Source of the DNA: Gemmatimonadales bacterium
Lineage (GTDB): Bacteria > Gemmatimonadota > Gemmatimonadetes > Palauibacterales > Palauibacteraceae
Length of the DNA: 64,000 nucleotides
Assembly (NCBI GenBank): GCA_009840115.1
Contig: VXOJ01000007.1
Span: forward strand, 178,611-242,610
Reading direction: 5' to 3'
The notes beneath the pieces were generated by a model. It was not told the DNA's origin. It saw only the letters and a program-made list of their open reading frames with translations, and searched no databases. The translations under genes were made by a program, and so were the position numbers. Position 1 is the stretch's first letter; each line of letters opens with the position of its first letter. Positions 33,682 through 41,906 of this stretch are shown here, one piece after another.

Positions 33682-34668
33682 TCAGGCGGCGGCGATCTCG
33701 TTGAGGGCGCGGCGGACGAGGACGGGGATCATGGCGCGGCGCCATTCCGGGTCGACCGTGATGTTGGAGAGCGGGTGACACTGGCGGAACGCCTGCTCGG
33801 CCACGGCCTCGATCACGCCGGGACCGAGGCGGTTCCCCATGGCGGCGTCCTCGACCTTGCCCACGTGGCGAGGGTATGCACCCATGGCGGAGACGACGAG
33901 GCGGAAGTCGGACACGCGGCCGTCGTCGTCGCGTCCGACGCGCACCGCCAGGTTCGCTAGCGGAAAATCGATCGCCGCGCGGGGCCGGAGTTTCTGAAAC
34001 GCGACCCGCGTACCCGCGGGCGGCCGCGGAACCCGGATCGCGACGACGAGTTCGCTTCTCCCCATGGATCGGTTCCAGATCCCGTCCGACGTGAAGAACC
34101 GCCTTATCGGCACGTCGCGCGTCCCATCCGCGTCCGCGACCTCGAGGACCGCGTCGAGCACCGCGAGCACGGGCGGCGTATCCGCCGAGTGCGCCGCGAC
34201 GCAGCGGGTGCCGCCCTTCACGACGTGGCAGACGTCGCCGTCCTTCTTCAGACAGTAGCCGAGCGCCTTCCGCCAGAATCTCGTCTGGTTGTAGTACGCG
34301 CATCGCGTGTCGAGACAGACGTTGCCGCCGATGGTGCCGACCCGCCGCAACTGCGGACCCGACACGAGTTCGGAGGCGCGGGCCAGGCTGGGGATCCGCG
34401 CGAGGATGTCCGGGTGGGTCGCGACCGAAGTCAGCGTCTCGGCCGCCCCGATGCGGATCTCCTCCGCGGTAGCGGCAATCCCCCGCATCTCCCGCACGCG
34501 GCTGAGGGCGACGAGGTGGCCGGGCGTGAACAGCCCGTGCTTCATGTTGGGGACGAGGTCGGTCCCGCCGGCGATGGGCATCGCGTCGTCGCCGTGGGCG
34601 GCGAGCAGCGACAGCGCATCGTCGAGCGCGCGCGGCATGTGGTATTCGTACGGATGAAGCCTGAGCAT
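33682..34668 (-). CDS. FAD-binding molybdopterin-dehydrogenase subunit, 4-hydroxybenzoyl-CoA reductase beta-like
   Basis: A 328-residue flavoprotein of the xanthine dehydrogenase subunit M family. FAD-binding features are DDAMPIAGGTDLVPNMK and VGTIGGNVCLDTRC. It contains the extra cysteine-bearing loop of 4-hydroxybenzoyl-CoA reductase beta subunits: CLDTRC, YCLKKDGDVC and GGTRC (about residues 113-150), which in that enzyme bind an additional [4Fe-4S] cluster. The ATG at 34668 fits the LRLHPYEYHMP family start. No molybdenum (alpha) or [2Fe-2S] (gamma) subunit gene is adjacent, so it is an orphan here; partners may be elsewhere. Confidence 0.85.
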   Translation of the reverse strand: MLRLHPYEYHMPRALDDALSLLAAHGDDAMPIAGGTDLVPNMKHGLFTPGHLVALSRVREMRGIAATAEEIRIGAAETLTSVATHPDILARIPSLARASELVSGPQLRRVGTIGGNVCLDTRCAYYNQTRFWRKALGYCLKKDGDVCHVVKGGTRCVAAHSADTPPVLAVLDAVLEVADADGTRDVPIRRFFTSDGIWNRSMGRSELVVAIRVPRPPAGTRVAFQKLRPRAAIDFPLANLAVRVGRDDDGRVSDFRLVVSAMGAYPRHVGKVEDAAMGNRLGPGVIEAVAEQAFRQCHPLSNITVDPEWRRAMIPVLVRRALNEIAAA

Positions 34669-34679
34669 GTCCGGCAAAC

Positions 34680-34706
34680 TAGTGTCGCGTCCCGGGCGCG
34701 ACACTA
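34680..34706. promoter_or_regulatory. Ten-base inverted repeat in a divergent promoter
   Basis: TAGTGTCGCG (34680-34689) and CGCGACACTA (34697-34706) are exact inverted copies separated by TCCCGGG. The element sits between the divergent flavoprotein and HisN-like genes, where a shared operator would be expected. A transcribed hairpin is the alternative. Confidence 0.6.
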
Positions 34707-34751
34707 ACCTGTGGGCCGGATCGCGCTCGAACCCCGAAACCGGAGGAGAGG

Positions 34752-35528
34752 TTGGACCCCGATTCGCTGAGAGAATTCGCGGCGGAGCTGGCCGAGGCGT
34801 CGGGCCGGGCGATCACGGGCATGTTCCGCCATCCCGACCTGGCGGTGGAGTGCAAGACGGACGCGTCGCCCGTTACCGTGGCGGACCGCTACGCGGAGAC
34901 GCTGCTCCGCGACCGGATTCTGGAGCGCTTTCCCGACCACGGCATCGTCGGGGAGGAGTTCGGCGCGCAGAACGACGACGCCGAGTACGTCTGGGTGCTG
35001 GATCCGATCGACGGGACGATCTCCTTCGTGGCGGGCGTCCCTCTGTTCGGGACGCTCATCGGGCTGCTGCGCGACGGGGAGCCGATTCTGGGCGTGATCC
35101 ACCAGCCGATCACGCGCGAACTGGCCATCGGCACCCCGTCGGGGACGACCTTCAACGGGGAAGCGGTGAGGGTCCGCGAAGACCGTTCGCTGTCGGAGGC
35201 GATGCTCCTGACGACGGATCCGGGGGCGGTCGGCCGGCACCGGAACCTCGCGGGGTTCGAGGCGCTGTGGTCGAGAACGGCACTGTACCGGGGTTGGGGC
35301 GACTGCTACGGATACCTCATGGTCGCGACGGGGCGAGCCGACATCATGCTCGATCCGGTCATGCATCCGTGGGACATTGCGGCGCTGGTCCCGGTGATCC
35401 GCGGCGCGGGCGGCGTGATCACGACCTGGGAAGGGGACGATCCCATCGGCGGCGCGTCGACGGTGGCAGCCGCGCCGGCGCTCCACGGCGAAGTGATGGA
35501 GATCCTGAACGGAACCGGAACGTCATGA
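34752..35528 (+). CDS. hisN: Inositol monophosphatase-family enzyme, histidinol-phosphatase (HisN) type
   Basis: A 258-residue metal-dependent phosphatase. The metal and catalytic motifs are GEEFG, WVLDPIDGT, and the C-terminal HPWDIAALVPVIRGAGG. The stretch GWGDCYGYLMVATGRADIML and the PLFGTLIGLL context favour histidinol-phosphate phosphatase over SuhB. The TTG start has a strong AGGAGAGG box five bases upstream. The ATG of the next gene overlaps its stop (ATGA). No other histidine gene is nearby, so a general sugar-phosphate role is not excluded. Confidence 0.85.
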   Translation: MDPDSLREFAAELAEASGRAITGMFRHPDLAVECKTDASPVTVADRYAETLLRDRILERFPDHGIVGEEFGAQNDDAEYVWVLDPIDGTISFVAGVPLFGTLIGLLRDGEPILGVIHQPITRELAIGTPSGTTFNGEAVRVREDRSLSEAMLLTTDPGAVGRHRNLAGFEALWSRTALYRGWGDCYGYLMVATGRADIMLDPVMHPWDIAALVPVIRGAGGVITTWEGDDPIGGASTVAAAPALHGEVMEILNGTGTS

Positions 35529-36781
35529 CGGAAACGAAACGCTACCCGGCGGCGATGGCCGCGCTTGTGGCCGGCCTCGCGGCGTGCGGCGGGCCGGGGT
35601 CGATCGTGGTCGACAACGGGAACATCATCGACGGCACGGGGGCCGTGTGGCCGACCGGGCGCCTCGTCGTGGTCGACGGCCTGGTGACGTGCGTGGGCGC
35701 GCCGGTCGACTGCGCCGAGCCGGGGGGCGTGGAGGTGCTCGACGCCGATGGCTTCTGGGTCGTGCCGGGGCTGATCGACGTGAGGGAGGCCGCGGAGGTT
35801 CCGAGCAACGAGCAGGCCGCCTACCTGGCTTTTTTGCTCGGCGTCACGACGGCGGCCGTCCCGGAGATTCCGGAGGGGCCCGAGGGGGAGCCGCTGCCGC
35901 CGGCGGGTAGCGATGACGCGCGCATCCCCGCGCCGCGGCCGGCGATGCCCGTCGAGGAGCCGCCGTACCCGCTCGGCCTCTTCGGCCAAGCGCTCGCCGC
36001 TACGGTGCCGCCCGACGCGGGCGGGCCACCTGGCCGCGAGCCGCGAGATCTCCAGGTCGTCGCGCGGTCGCGGGCGACGCTCGCCGACCGCGAGGCGCTG
36101 CTGGATTCCGCCCGCGCGATGGGGGCCCGGGGCGCCGCGTTCGCGCCACGCCTCCTGGAGCAGGAGCGCTGGGCGGCGCCCTACAGACTCCCGCACGGGA
36201 TGAACCGCCTCGTCGAATATGCGATGGTCACGGAGCGCATTCAGGACCGGCTCCTTCCCGACCGGACGCCCGCCGAGGCCGAACGGCTGGCTGCGGCGCT
36301 GGAGGTGCTCCACGAGTTCGTGCGGGAGTTCCACGCGGCCGGAGGATCCGTCTCTACGGCCACGAACGGCGCGCTCGCGCCGGGGCTGGCGCTGCACGAG
36401 GAGATGGACGCGCTCGTCGCCGCCGGGTTGACGGCGGAGGACGCCCTCTACGCCGCCCCGCGCGCGGCGGCCCGCCACTTGGGACTCGAAGATTCGCGGG
36501 GTACGCTGGAGCCGGGCAAGCTCGGGGACTTTCTCATTCTCGAGAGCGATCCGCGCCTGGACATTTCGCTCACGCAAACCGTTTCCCGCGTGGGCAAGGG
36601 CGGGGTCCTGTACGATCCGCCCACGCTGTTCGACGCCCTGCTCGACAACCCCGGAAACCGGGTTTCGGACAATCCCGTGCGGCTCCTCATCGGCGGCGCC
36701 GCGCTCCTCCTCACGCTGCTCCTCTTCGCGCGCGGCGTGCGGAGTCACCGCCGTTCGCTGGGTCCCCGCATCGTCCCCTGA
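35525..36781 (+). CDS. Degenerate amidohydrolase-like membrane lipoprotein
   Basis: A 418-residue protein with a lipoprotein signal (lipobox GLAAC) and a C-terminal transmembrane helix (LLIGGAALLLTLLLFARG). It has both ends of an amidohydrolase: the N-terminal small beta domain (IVVDNGNIIDGTGAVWPTG, WVVPGLIDV) and the C-terminal return (LHEEMDALVAAGLTAEDAL, GTLEPGKLGDFLILESDP). The metal-binding HxH after PGLID is replaced by RE, the metal Asp segment reads ATNGA, and most of the central barrel with its His and Lys ligands is missing. It is therefore unlikely to be a working metal hydrolase. Translational coupling to hisN and an intact long frame argue against recent decay. Confidence 0.75.
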   Translation: MTETKRYPAAMAALVAGLAACGGPGSIVVDNGNIIDGTGAVWPTGRLVVVDGLVTCVGAPVDCAEPGGVEVLDADGFWVVPGLIDVREAAEVPSNEQAAYLAFLLGVTTAAVPEIPEGPEGEPLPPAGSDDARIPAPRPAMPVEEPPYPLGLFGQALAATVPPDAGGPPGREPRDLQVVARSRATLADREALLDSARAMGARGAAFAPRLLEQERWAAPYRLPHGMNRLVEYAMVTERIQDRLLPDRTPAEAERLAAALEVLHEFVREFHAAGGSVSTATNGALAPGLALHEEMDALVAAGLTAEDALYAAPRAAARHLGLEDSRGTLEPGKLGDFLILESDPRLDISLTQTVSRVGKGGVLYDPPTLFDALLDNPGNRVSDNPVRLLIGGAALLLTLLLFARGVRSHRRSLGPRIVP

Positions 36782-36821
36782 CGGGTAGCGGAGCCGTCTG
36801 GAGGACCGCCGGGCGGACGAG

Positions 36822-38318
36822 CTACCAGAACGGTTCCGTCGCGGCGAAGGCCCGCCAGGATTCGATGAGGCCGGGCTCCGCCTCGCGCGCCCACCGGCCG
36901 TACCAGTCGCCGACCCGCGATGCTCCCGCGGCCGCGAGTGGATCGGCCGCGGCCAATTCTTGCGAGATCAGCCGGGCGACCGACGCGTCGTTCAGGCGGC
37001 CGAGGTCGTCCTGCAGCGCCGACAGACGTCGGAGGTACGGGTCCACCGCCGGGCCGGGGAAGAGGGTCCGCGAGTAGTCGCACGCGTAGCGGAGCTTCTT
37101 GAGCGCGATCCTGACCCGGTGGCGCTCCGGCTCCGTGAGGCGATCGAACCCGCTCCCCGCCTTCATCAGGCTCCGGTATCTCCCGTTCAGCCTGCGCTTC
37201 GCGGTCTTCGGGAGGGGCCCGTCCGCGTCCCACACGACGAGTCCGCCGCCGTGCGCCACCCGCAGCAGGTCCAGGACGAACCGGTTGAAGCGCCGGCCCC
37301 GGATCAACTTCCGGGCCGACGCAAGGGCCGCTTCCCGGCGGCCTTCGGCGGCCTCGCGAAGCCGGAGCAGCGCGGAGACGCGCGGATTCGCCTCGATCAC
37401 GGGAGGCAACGTCTCGAGCACGAAGACGTCGAGGTCGCGCGCCGGGCCCAGCCGCTTGAGCGCCCGCCGGGCCTCGCGGTTCAGGGCGGCGGCACGGGAT
37501 CCGAGATGGGGTTTCAAGAAGCGAAGCGCAGAGCGTAGCCGCCGCAGGGAGACGCGCAGTTGGTGGATGCCTTCGGGATCGCCGGTCTCCAGCACCGGAG
37601 CGAGATTCCCCGTCACGTGGATGGACGCGGCGCGGACGACCTTTGCGAGCGCCCCATCGATCGAATCGGCCGGAGACAGCTTCACCCGGGTCGCCCGGAC
37701 GGCGGGCGGCGACGTGCCGAGAAGCAGATCCGTGCCCTGCGCGGCCTTGGAGCGCGTCCCGATCCTTAGGCGACGCTTCTCGAGGAGAGCGCGCGCACCC
37801 GCCAGCATGTCCCCCACCCGCCCGCTCAGCAGTTCCAACTCCAGTTCGGCTATCCGCGCCTCGCGTTCGCCCGCCGAGATCCGCCCCGTGTCCAGCGACA
37901 CCTCCACCCGGGCGTCGCCCGTCCGGACCTCCTTCTTCGTGCGCTCGATGTCCGTCAGGAAGGTGGGGCGCAGCGCGCCGGCATCCGCGATCCCGAGGTC
38001 GTTGACGGGAGCGTCGGGAGGGAGTCGAAGGGCCCGCGGCGTCTCATCCTCGCGGGTCGCGAGCGGAAGGCGCGACGTCCACTCGCCGCGGGTCAGCCCG
38101 TCCCCCTCATCCCTCTTCAGCGTGAGTTCCCGGAAGCCGCTTCCGCTCCGGATTCTGATGGCGAAACCGCGACGCCGGAGATGGCCCTCCGGCGTGTCGT
38201 AGTAGACCGTCAGCAGTCGTTCGCGCGTCGGCCGGGGTCCGCCCAAGTCGTCGAACGCCGCGGACAGCTCGGCCGCGCTTCCCGCCAGCTTGACTTCGAC
38301 CTCGACCGTCGCCCGCAC
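36822..38318 (-). CDS. CYTH-CHAD domain protein (polyphosphate-related)
   Basis: A 498-residue two-domain protein. The N-terminal CYTH domain (about 1-200) opens with the ExExK signature VEVEVKLAG, and has YYDTPEGHLRRRGFAIRIR and LTLKRDEGD, residues that bind triphosphate and metal. The C-terminal CHAD domain (about 215-498) is a helical bundle rich in His, Arg and Lys: IHQLRVSLRRLRSALRFLK and HRVRIALKKLRYACDY. CYTH enzymes hydrolyse tripolyphosphate or make cyclic AMP; CHAD binds polyphosphate. A PiT phosphate transporter is two genes away. A GTG at 38318 starts the frame where the domain begins. Confidence 0.88.
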   Translation of the reverse strand: MRATVEVEVKLAGSAAELSAAFDDLGGPRPTRERLLTVYYDTPEGHLRRRGFAIRIRSGSGFRELTLKRDEGDGLTRGEWTSRLPLATREDETPRALRLPPDAPVNDLGIADAGALRPTFLTDIERTKKEVRTGDARVEVSLDTGRISAGEREARIAELELELLSGRVGDMLAGARALLEKRRLRIGTRSKAAQGTDLLLGTSPPAVRATRVKLSPADSIDGALAKVVRAASIHVTGNLAPVLETGDPEGIHQLRVSLRRLRSALRFLKPHLGSRAAALNREARRALKRLGPARDLDVFVLETLPPVIEANPRVSALLRLREAAEGRREAALASARKLIRGRRFNRFVLDLLRVAHGGGLVVWDADGPLPKTAKRRLNGRYRSLMKAGSGFDRLTEPERHRVRIALKKLRYACDYSRTLFPGPAVDPYLRRLSALQDDLGRLNDASVARLISQELAAADPLAAAGASRVGDWYGRWAREAEPGLIESWRAFAATEPFW

Positions 38319-38340
38319 CCTGGAACCCCTTGTCGTGTCC

Positions 38341-39462
38341 CTATGCCACCGCAGCGCAGGCCTCTTCGAGAAGGGCCGCCACGCGGTCGAGCGCTTCGTC
38401 GAGTTCCGCGGCCGGGGTTCCGAAGCCGATCCGCAGGTAGTGGTCCATCCCGAAGTGGTCGCCGGGGACGACGAGGACACCCCTCTCCGCCCGCAGCCGT
38501 TCCGCCAGCTCCGTCGAGTTGATGTCGAGACCGTAGCGCACGTAGCAGATCGCGCCGGCATCCGGGGCCCGGTACGAGAACAGGTCGGCACGGGCGTCGA
38601 GCCAGCGGGTGACGCGGGAGAGGTTGACGCGGATGATCCCCCGGGTCCTTTCGAGTACGCGGGGGCGCACATCGGCGCTCAGCACGCGGCGCGCCGCGAC
38701 GTCGGAGAGCGTGGCCGGCGTGATCGTCGTGTAGTCCTTCCGGCCCCAGAACTCCTCGTGCATGTGCGCCGGCGCCGTGATCCAGCCGAGCCGGAGCCCC
38801 GGAAGCGCGTAGGCCTTCGAGAGCGAGCCCGTCACGATCACCCGGTCGTAGCGGTCCCAGAAGCTCGGCGTCTCCGGGCCCTCGACCTCCGCCCCGACGT
38901 AGACCTCGTCCGCCAGAATCCAGGCCCCGACCGCCTCGGCGGCGCCGACGATTTCGTCCATCGCCGACGCCGTGAGGACCGCTCCCGTCGGGTTGTTCGG
39001 ATTCGTGACGATGACGAGGCGCGTCCCCGGCGTGATGACGTCCGCGGCGCTGCCCGGCGCAGGCTGCCAACCACGCTCTTCATCGAGCTTCCACGAGACC
39101 ACGTCCGCACCCAGTCCTCGCGCCAGCCCGGGCGTCTGGCCGTAGGTCGGTTCCAGAGCCACGACCCGGTCCCCGGCCGACACCAGACTCCAGAGCACGA
39201 CATAGTTCGCTTCGGCCCCGCCGGTCGTGACGATGATGTTCTCGGGAACGGCCCCCTCGTACAGGTCCGCGATCACGGCCTTGAGTGGGTCGGAACCATC
39301 GCTCTGTCCGTACTCCAGGCGGACGCCGCCCGGGTCCAGGTCGATGAGTTCCAGCAGTTCCGACAGCGTCAGCGGGTGCACGCCGCTCTCGGAGAGGTTG
39401 TAGTCCACGCGGTGCTCGAACGTCGACTGCCACCGCTCCATCAGGAATGGGGGAACCCGCAT
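38341..39462 (-). CDS. Class I/II PLP-dependent aminotransferase
   Basis: A 373-residue fold-type I aminotransferase. Blocks include TTGGAEANYVVLWSLV, the substrate-aromatic region LEPTYGQTP, VTNPNNPTGAVL, ILADEVYVGAE and the PLP Lys (K216) in SLSKAYALPGLRLGW. The C-terminal Arg lies in HYLRIGFGTP. An AGGAG five bases before the ATG at 39462 decides this start over one 14 codons upstream. The family includes aspartate-, histidinol-phosphate- and MalY-type enzymes; with hisN only 3 kb away a histidinol-phosphate role is possible but not shown. It follows closely upstream of CYTH-CHAD in the same direction. Confidence 0.9.
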   Translation of the reverse strand: MRVPPFLMERWQSTFEHRVDYNLSESGVHPLTLSELLELIDLDPGGVRLEYGQSDGSDPLKAVIADLYEGAVPENIIVTTGGAEANYVVLWSLVSAGDRVVALEPTYGQTPGLARGLGADVVSWKLDEERGWQPAPGSAADVITPGTRLVIVTNPNNPTGAVLTASAMDEIVGAAEAVGAWILADEVYVGAEVEGPETPSFWDRYDRVIVTGSLSKAYALPGLRLGWITAPAHMHEEFWGRKDYTTITPATLSDVAARRVLSADVRPRVLERTRGIIRVNLSRVTRWLDARADLFSYRAPDAGAICYVRYGLDINSTELAERLRAERGVLVVPGDHFGMDHYLRIGFGTPAAELDEALDRVAALLEEACAAVA

Positions 39463-39695
39463 TTCGACTCCTGCGGTTTGATCGGGGCGTACTCGTTGAA
39501 TCACGACTTCCGGAGGATACCGAAATGACGGGGAGACAGGAACAGGCGGCGGCCGAAGGGCGCTGACGTAACAGTCTGGTCACGACGCTTGCACCGTGGC
39601 GAAATCGGCCTAGGGTTGGCGCTGAACGCACCGTGCGCGACACCTCGGTGTGACCCGGTTCCGGACGTCCGCAGCCCCAGCCAGGCGTTGATCCA
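39463..39695. promoter_or_regulatory. Divergent region between the aminotransferase and PiT genes
   Basis: A 233-base gap that should carry both promoters. I find no convincing PHO-box-like direct repeats or a strong inverted repeat. TTGCACCGTGGCG around 39589 and TAGGGT near 39611 could be a weak promoter for the transporter. No gene is visible. Confidence 0.25.
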
Positions 39696-41225
39696 TTGTT
39701 CGAAACGATTGCTCTGCTTTTGATCCTCGGGCTCGCCACCTTCGACCTCTGGGTCGGGGTCGCGAACGATGCGGTGAACTTCCTGAACTCGGCGTTCGGG
39801 TCCAGGGTGGCACGGCGGCGCCTCATCATGATCATCGCCACGATCGGGATCCTCCTCGGCGCGTTCACCTCCAGCGGCCTCATGGAAGTGGCGCGGCGCG
39901 GCGTGTTCGACCCCAGCTTCTTCACCGACGTGGACGGGACGATCATCCTGACCTCGATCCTCGCGCTCTACCTCGGCGTCATGGCGGCGGACGTCCTTCT
40001 CCTGGACCTGTTCAACACCTTCGGGCTGCCGACGAGCACGACGGTGTCGATCGTGTCGGAACTCGTGGGCGCCTCGATCGCGGTCGCCCTCTGGACCACG
40101 GCGGGCGGCTTCCGCGAGGCACTGGCAGTCATCAACACCGGGCCCGTGCTCGGCATCTACACCGCCATCTTCCTCTCCGTGATCACCGCCTTCGTGAGTG
40201 CGGCCGGGATCATGTGGCTGGTCCGGATCCTGTACGGATTCGATCTGAAGGAGAGCTTTCCGCGCTGGGGCTGGCTCTGGACCGGCGTCTCGTTCTCGGC
40301 GATGGCCTATTTCGTGCTGTTCAAGGGCCTGCAGGGCGCCGCGCTTCTCGGCGAGGGGACGATGACGATGCTGCGCGAGCAGATCTTCCTGATCCTCGCC
40401 GGCGTATTCGTCCTTTCGAGCGCGTTTGCGCTCGCGCTGCGGCGGCGGCCCAGGACGGTGGTCGGCGTCATCGTCCTCACCGGCACGGGCGCGCTGTCCA
40501 TGGCGTTCGCCGGAAACGACCTCGTCAACTTCATCGGTCCGTCGGTCGCGGCCTTCCAGGCGGTGCTCGTGGAAGGCGTCGACCTTTCCGGGCGGGTGCC
40601 GACGCCGCCGTGGGCGCTGCTGGCGGCGGGCATTATCATGGCCGTGGCGCTCATCCGGTCCCGGAAGGCGCGTCGGGTGACGGACACCGAGATCCGGCTG
40701 GCCGCCCAGAGCCACACGCCGCAGCGCTTCCGCGACAGCAAGCTGGGTACGTCGATCGCGACGTGGGGGTACTCCGGCTTCCTCTTCGCCAAGCGCCTCA
40801 CGCCGCGCAGGATCCGGGAGCATATCGAGGTGCAGACCGCACCGCCCCCGCCGGATCCCCAGGATCCTCCGTACGACCTGCTGCGCGCCAGCGTGAATCT
40901 GACCGTCGCGGCGCTGCTCATCTCCATCGGCACCGCGAACAGGCTGCCCCTGTCGACCACCTACATCACGTTCATGGCCGCGATGGGCGCCTCCTTCGGG
41001 GACCGGACGTGGACGACCATCGACGGCGGCCAGCGCGTGACGGGCATCATGGTGGTGCTCGGCGGCTGGCTCCTCACGGGCCTTATCGCCGCTTCGGTCG
41101 CCTTCATGATGGCCTCGCTGATCGTCCTCACGGGGGCGGCCGGCCTGCCGATCGTCGCTGTGCTGGTCGCTGTCGGCATGTGGCGGCTCGGCAGGGTCCA
41201 CCGGCCCGAGCCGGAGCACGGCTGA
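39696..41225 (+). CDS. PiT-family inorganic phosphate transporter
   Basis: A 509-residue membrane transporter with about eleven helices. Both PiT signatures are present: GVANDAVNFLNSAFGSR in the N-terminal half and the related MAFAGNDLVNFIGPSVA in the second half, together with FNTFGLPTSTTVSIVSELVG and the C-terminal NRLPLSTTYITFMAAMGAS. PiT proteins import phosphate as a metal-phosphate complex with protons or sodium. A large hydrophilic loop lies between (about 320-400). A TTG start is used. The CYTH-CHAD gene nearby suggests a local phosphate/polyphosphate theme. Confidence 0.93.
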   Translation: MFETIALLLILGLATFDLWVGVANDAVNFLNSAFGSRVARRRLIMIIATIGILLGAFTSSGLMEVARRGVFDPSFFTDVDGTIILTSILALYLGVMAADVLLLDLFNTFGLPTSTTVSIVSELVGASIAVALWTTAGGFREALAVINTGPVLGIYTAIFLSVITAFVSAAGIMWLVRILYGFDLKESFPRWGWLWTGVSFSAMAYFVLFKGLQGAALLGEGTMTMLREQIFLILAGVFVLSSAFALALRRRPRTVVGVIVLTGTGALSMAFAGNDLVNFIGPSVAAFQAVLVEGVDLSGRVPTPPWALLAAGIIMAVALIRSRKARRVTDTEIRLAAQSHTPQRFRDSKLGTSIATWGYSGFLFAKRLTPRRIREHIEVQTAPPPPDPQDPPYDLLRASVNLTVAALLISIGTANRLPLSTTYITFMAAMGASFGDRTWTTIDGGQRVTGIMVVLGGWLLTGLIAASVAFMMASLIVLTGAAGLPIVAVLVAVGMWRLGRVHRPEPEHG

Positions 41226-41227
41226 TT

Positions 41228-41270
41228 CCCGGCCCGCCCGGCGCGTCGCCTCGAAACGCGCCGGGCCGGG
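41228..41270. terminator. Strong GC hairpin between convergent PiT and DoxX genes
   Basis: CCCGGCGCGT (41237-41246) pairs perfectly with ACGCGCCGGG (41256-41265) around a nine-base loop, and an outer CCCGG/CCGGG pair extends the stem with a bulge. It is the most stable hairpin between convergent genes in the window and is likely a bidirectional terminator, although there is no T tract. Confidence 0.65.
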
Positions 41271-41279
41271 TCGAGCAGG

Positions 41280-41687
41280 TCAGCCCATGCGGGCGTCGAG
41301 CGTCAACTCGTCCTGGTCCATCGTGCCCCACAGGACCATGGCGCCGGCGAGAACGATGATCGAGGGATAGAAGAGGACCTGCGATCCCTCGAGGACCCAG
41401 CCCCACGGATCGAGGATCGACCGCCACACGGCGAGCGCCGTGATGAGGAGGACGACGAACGCCGCCGGGTAGGCCCACTTCCTCAACAGGCCCAGCACCA
41501 CGAACAGGCCGAGGGCGATCTCCAGACCGCCGAAGACGTTCTGGACGACCGCCTGCGACCCGATCCCGAGATAGAAGCTCTCGGCCACGCGCTGGCCGTG
41601 CTCCACGTTCACGAACTTGTCGAGCCCCCACATCACCAGCAGCCACCCCGTGCTCACTCTCAGCAGCAGCAGACCCCAGCGTTTCAT
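41280..41687 (-). CDS. DoxX-family membrane protein
   Basis: A 135-residue protein with four transmembrane segments. The start MKRWGLLLLRVSTGWLLVMWGLDKF and the central GGLEIALGLFVVLGLLRKWAYPAAF are typical of DoxX/MauE-like proteins, which take part in redox or thiol metabolism. A GGAGG box precedes the ATG at 41687. The gene is divergent from a DsbD-like thiol-disulfide reductase, consistent with a thiol-redox role, though no cysteine pair is present in this protein. Confidence 0.85.
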   Translation of the reverse strand: MKRWGLLLLRVSTGWLLVMWGLDKFVNVEHGQRVAESFYLGIGSQAVVQNVFGGLEIALGLFVVLGLLRKWAYPAAFVVLLITALAVWRSILDPWGWVLEGSQVLFYPSIIVLAGAMVLWGTMDQDELTLDARMG

Positions 41688-41751
41688 GTCGGCCTCCGTT
41701 CCGATGTGCGGGACGTTCCTCCTTCCTTCAAGAGTGGTCCGCCGCAAACAG

Positions 41752-41816
41752 GGGCGTCAATCGCGGGCGTCCATCACGGGCGTCCATCGCAGGCGTCCAT
41801 CGCAGGCGTCCATCGC
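41752..41816. repeat. Five tandem copies of a 13-base unit
   Basis: Consecutive 13-base copies of (G/A)GGCGTCCATCGC at 41752-41764, 41765-41777, 41778-41790, 41791-41803 and 41804-41816, with one or two changes in the first two. They lie in the 219-base divergent gap between doxX and the DsbD-like gene. There are no spacers. The array may act as a variable-length spacer or as iterated binding sites. Confidence 0.85.
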
Positions 41817-41906
41817 GGCGGGCACGACGGGTGTTTTGACGCAGAGGCCGGGCGGCTAATTTTCCCGCCGCAGTGCAGAAAGCTCGAGTTCAGGGGATCG
41901 GGACGA

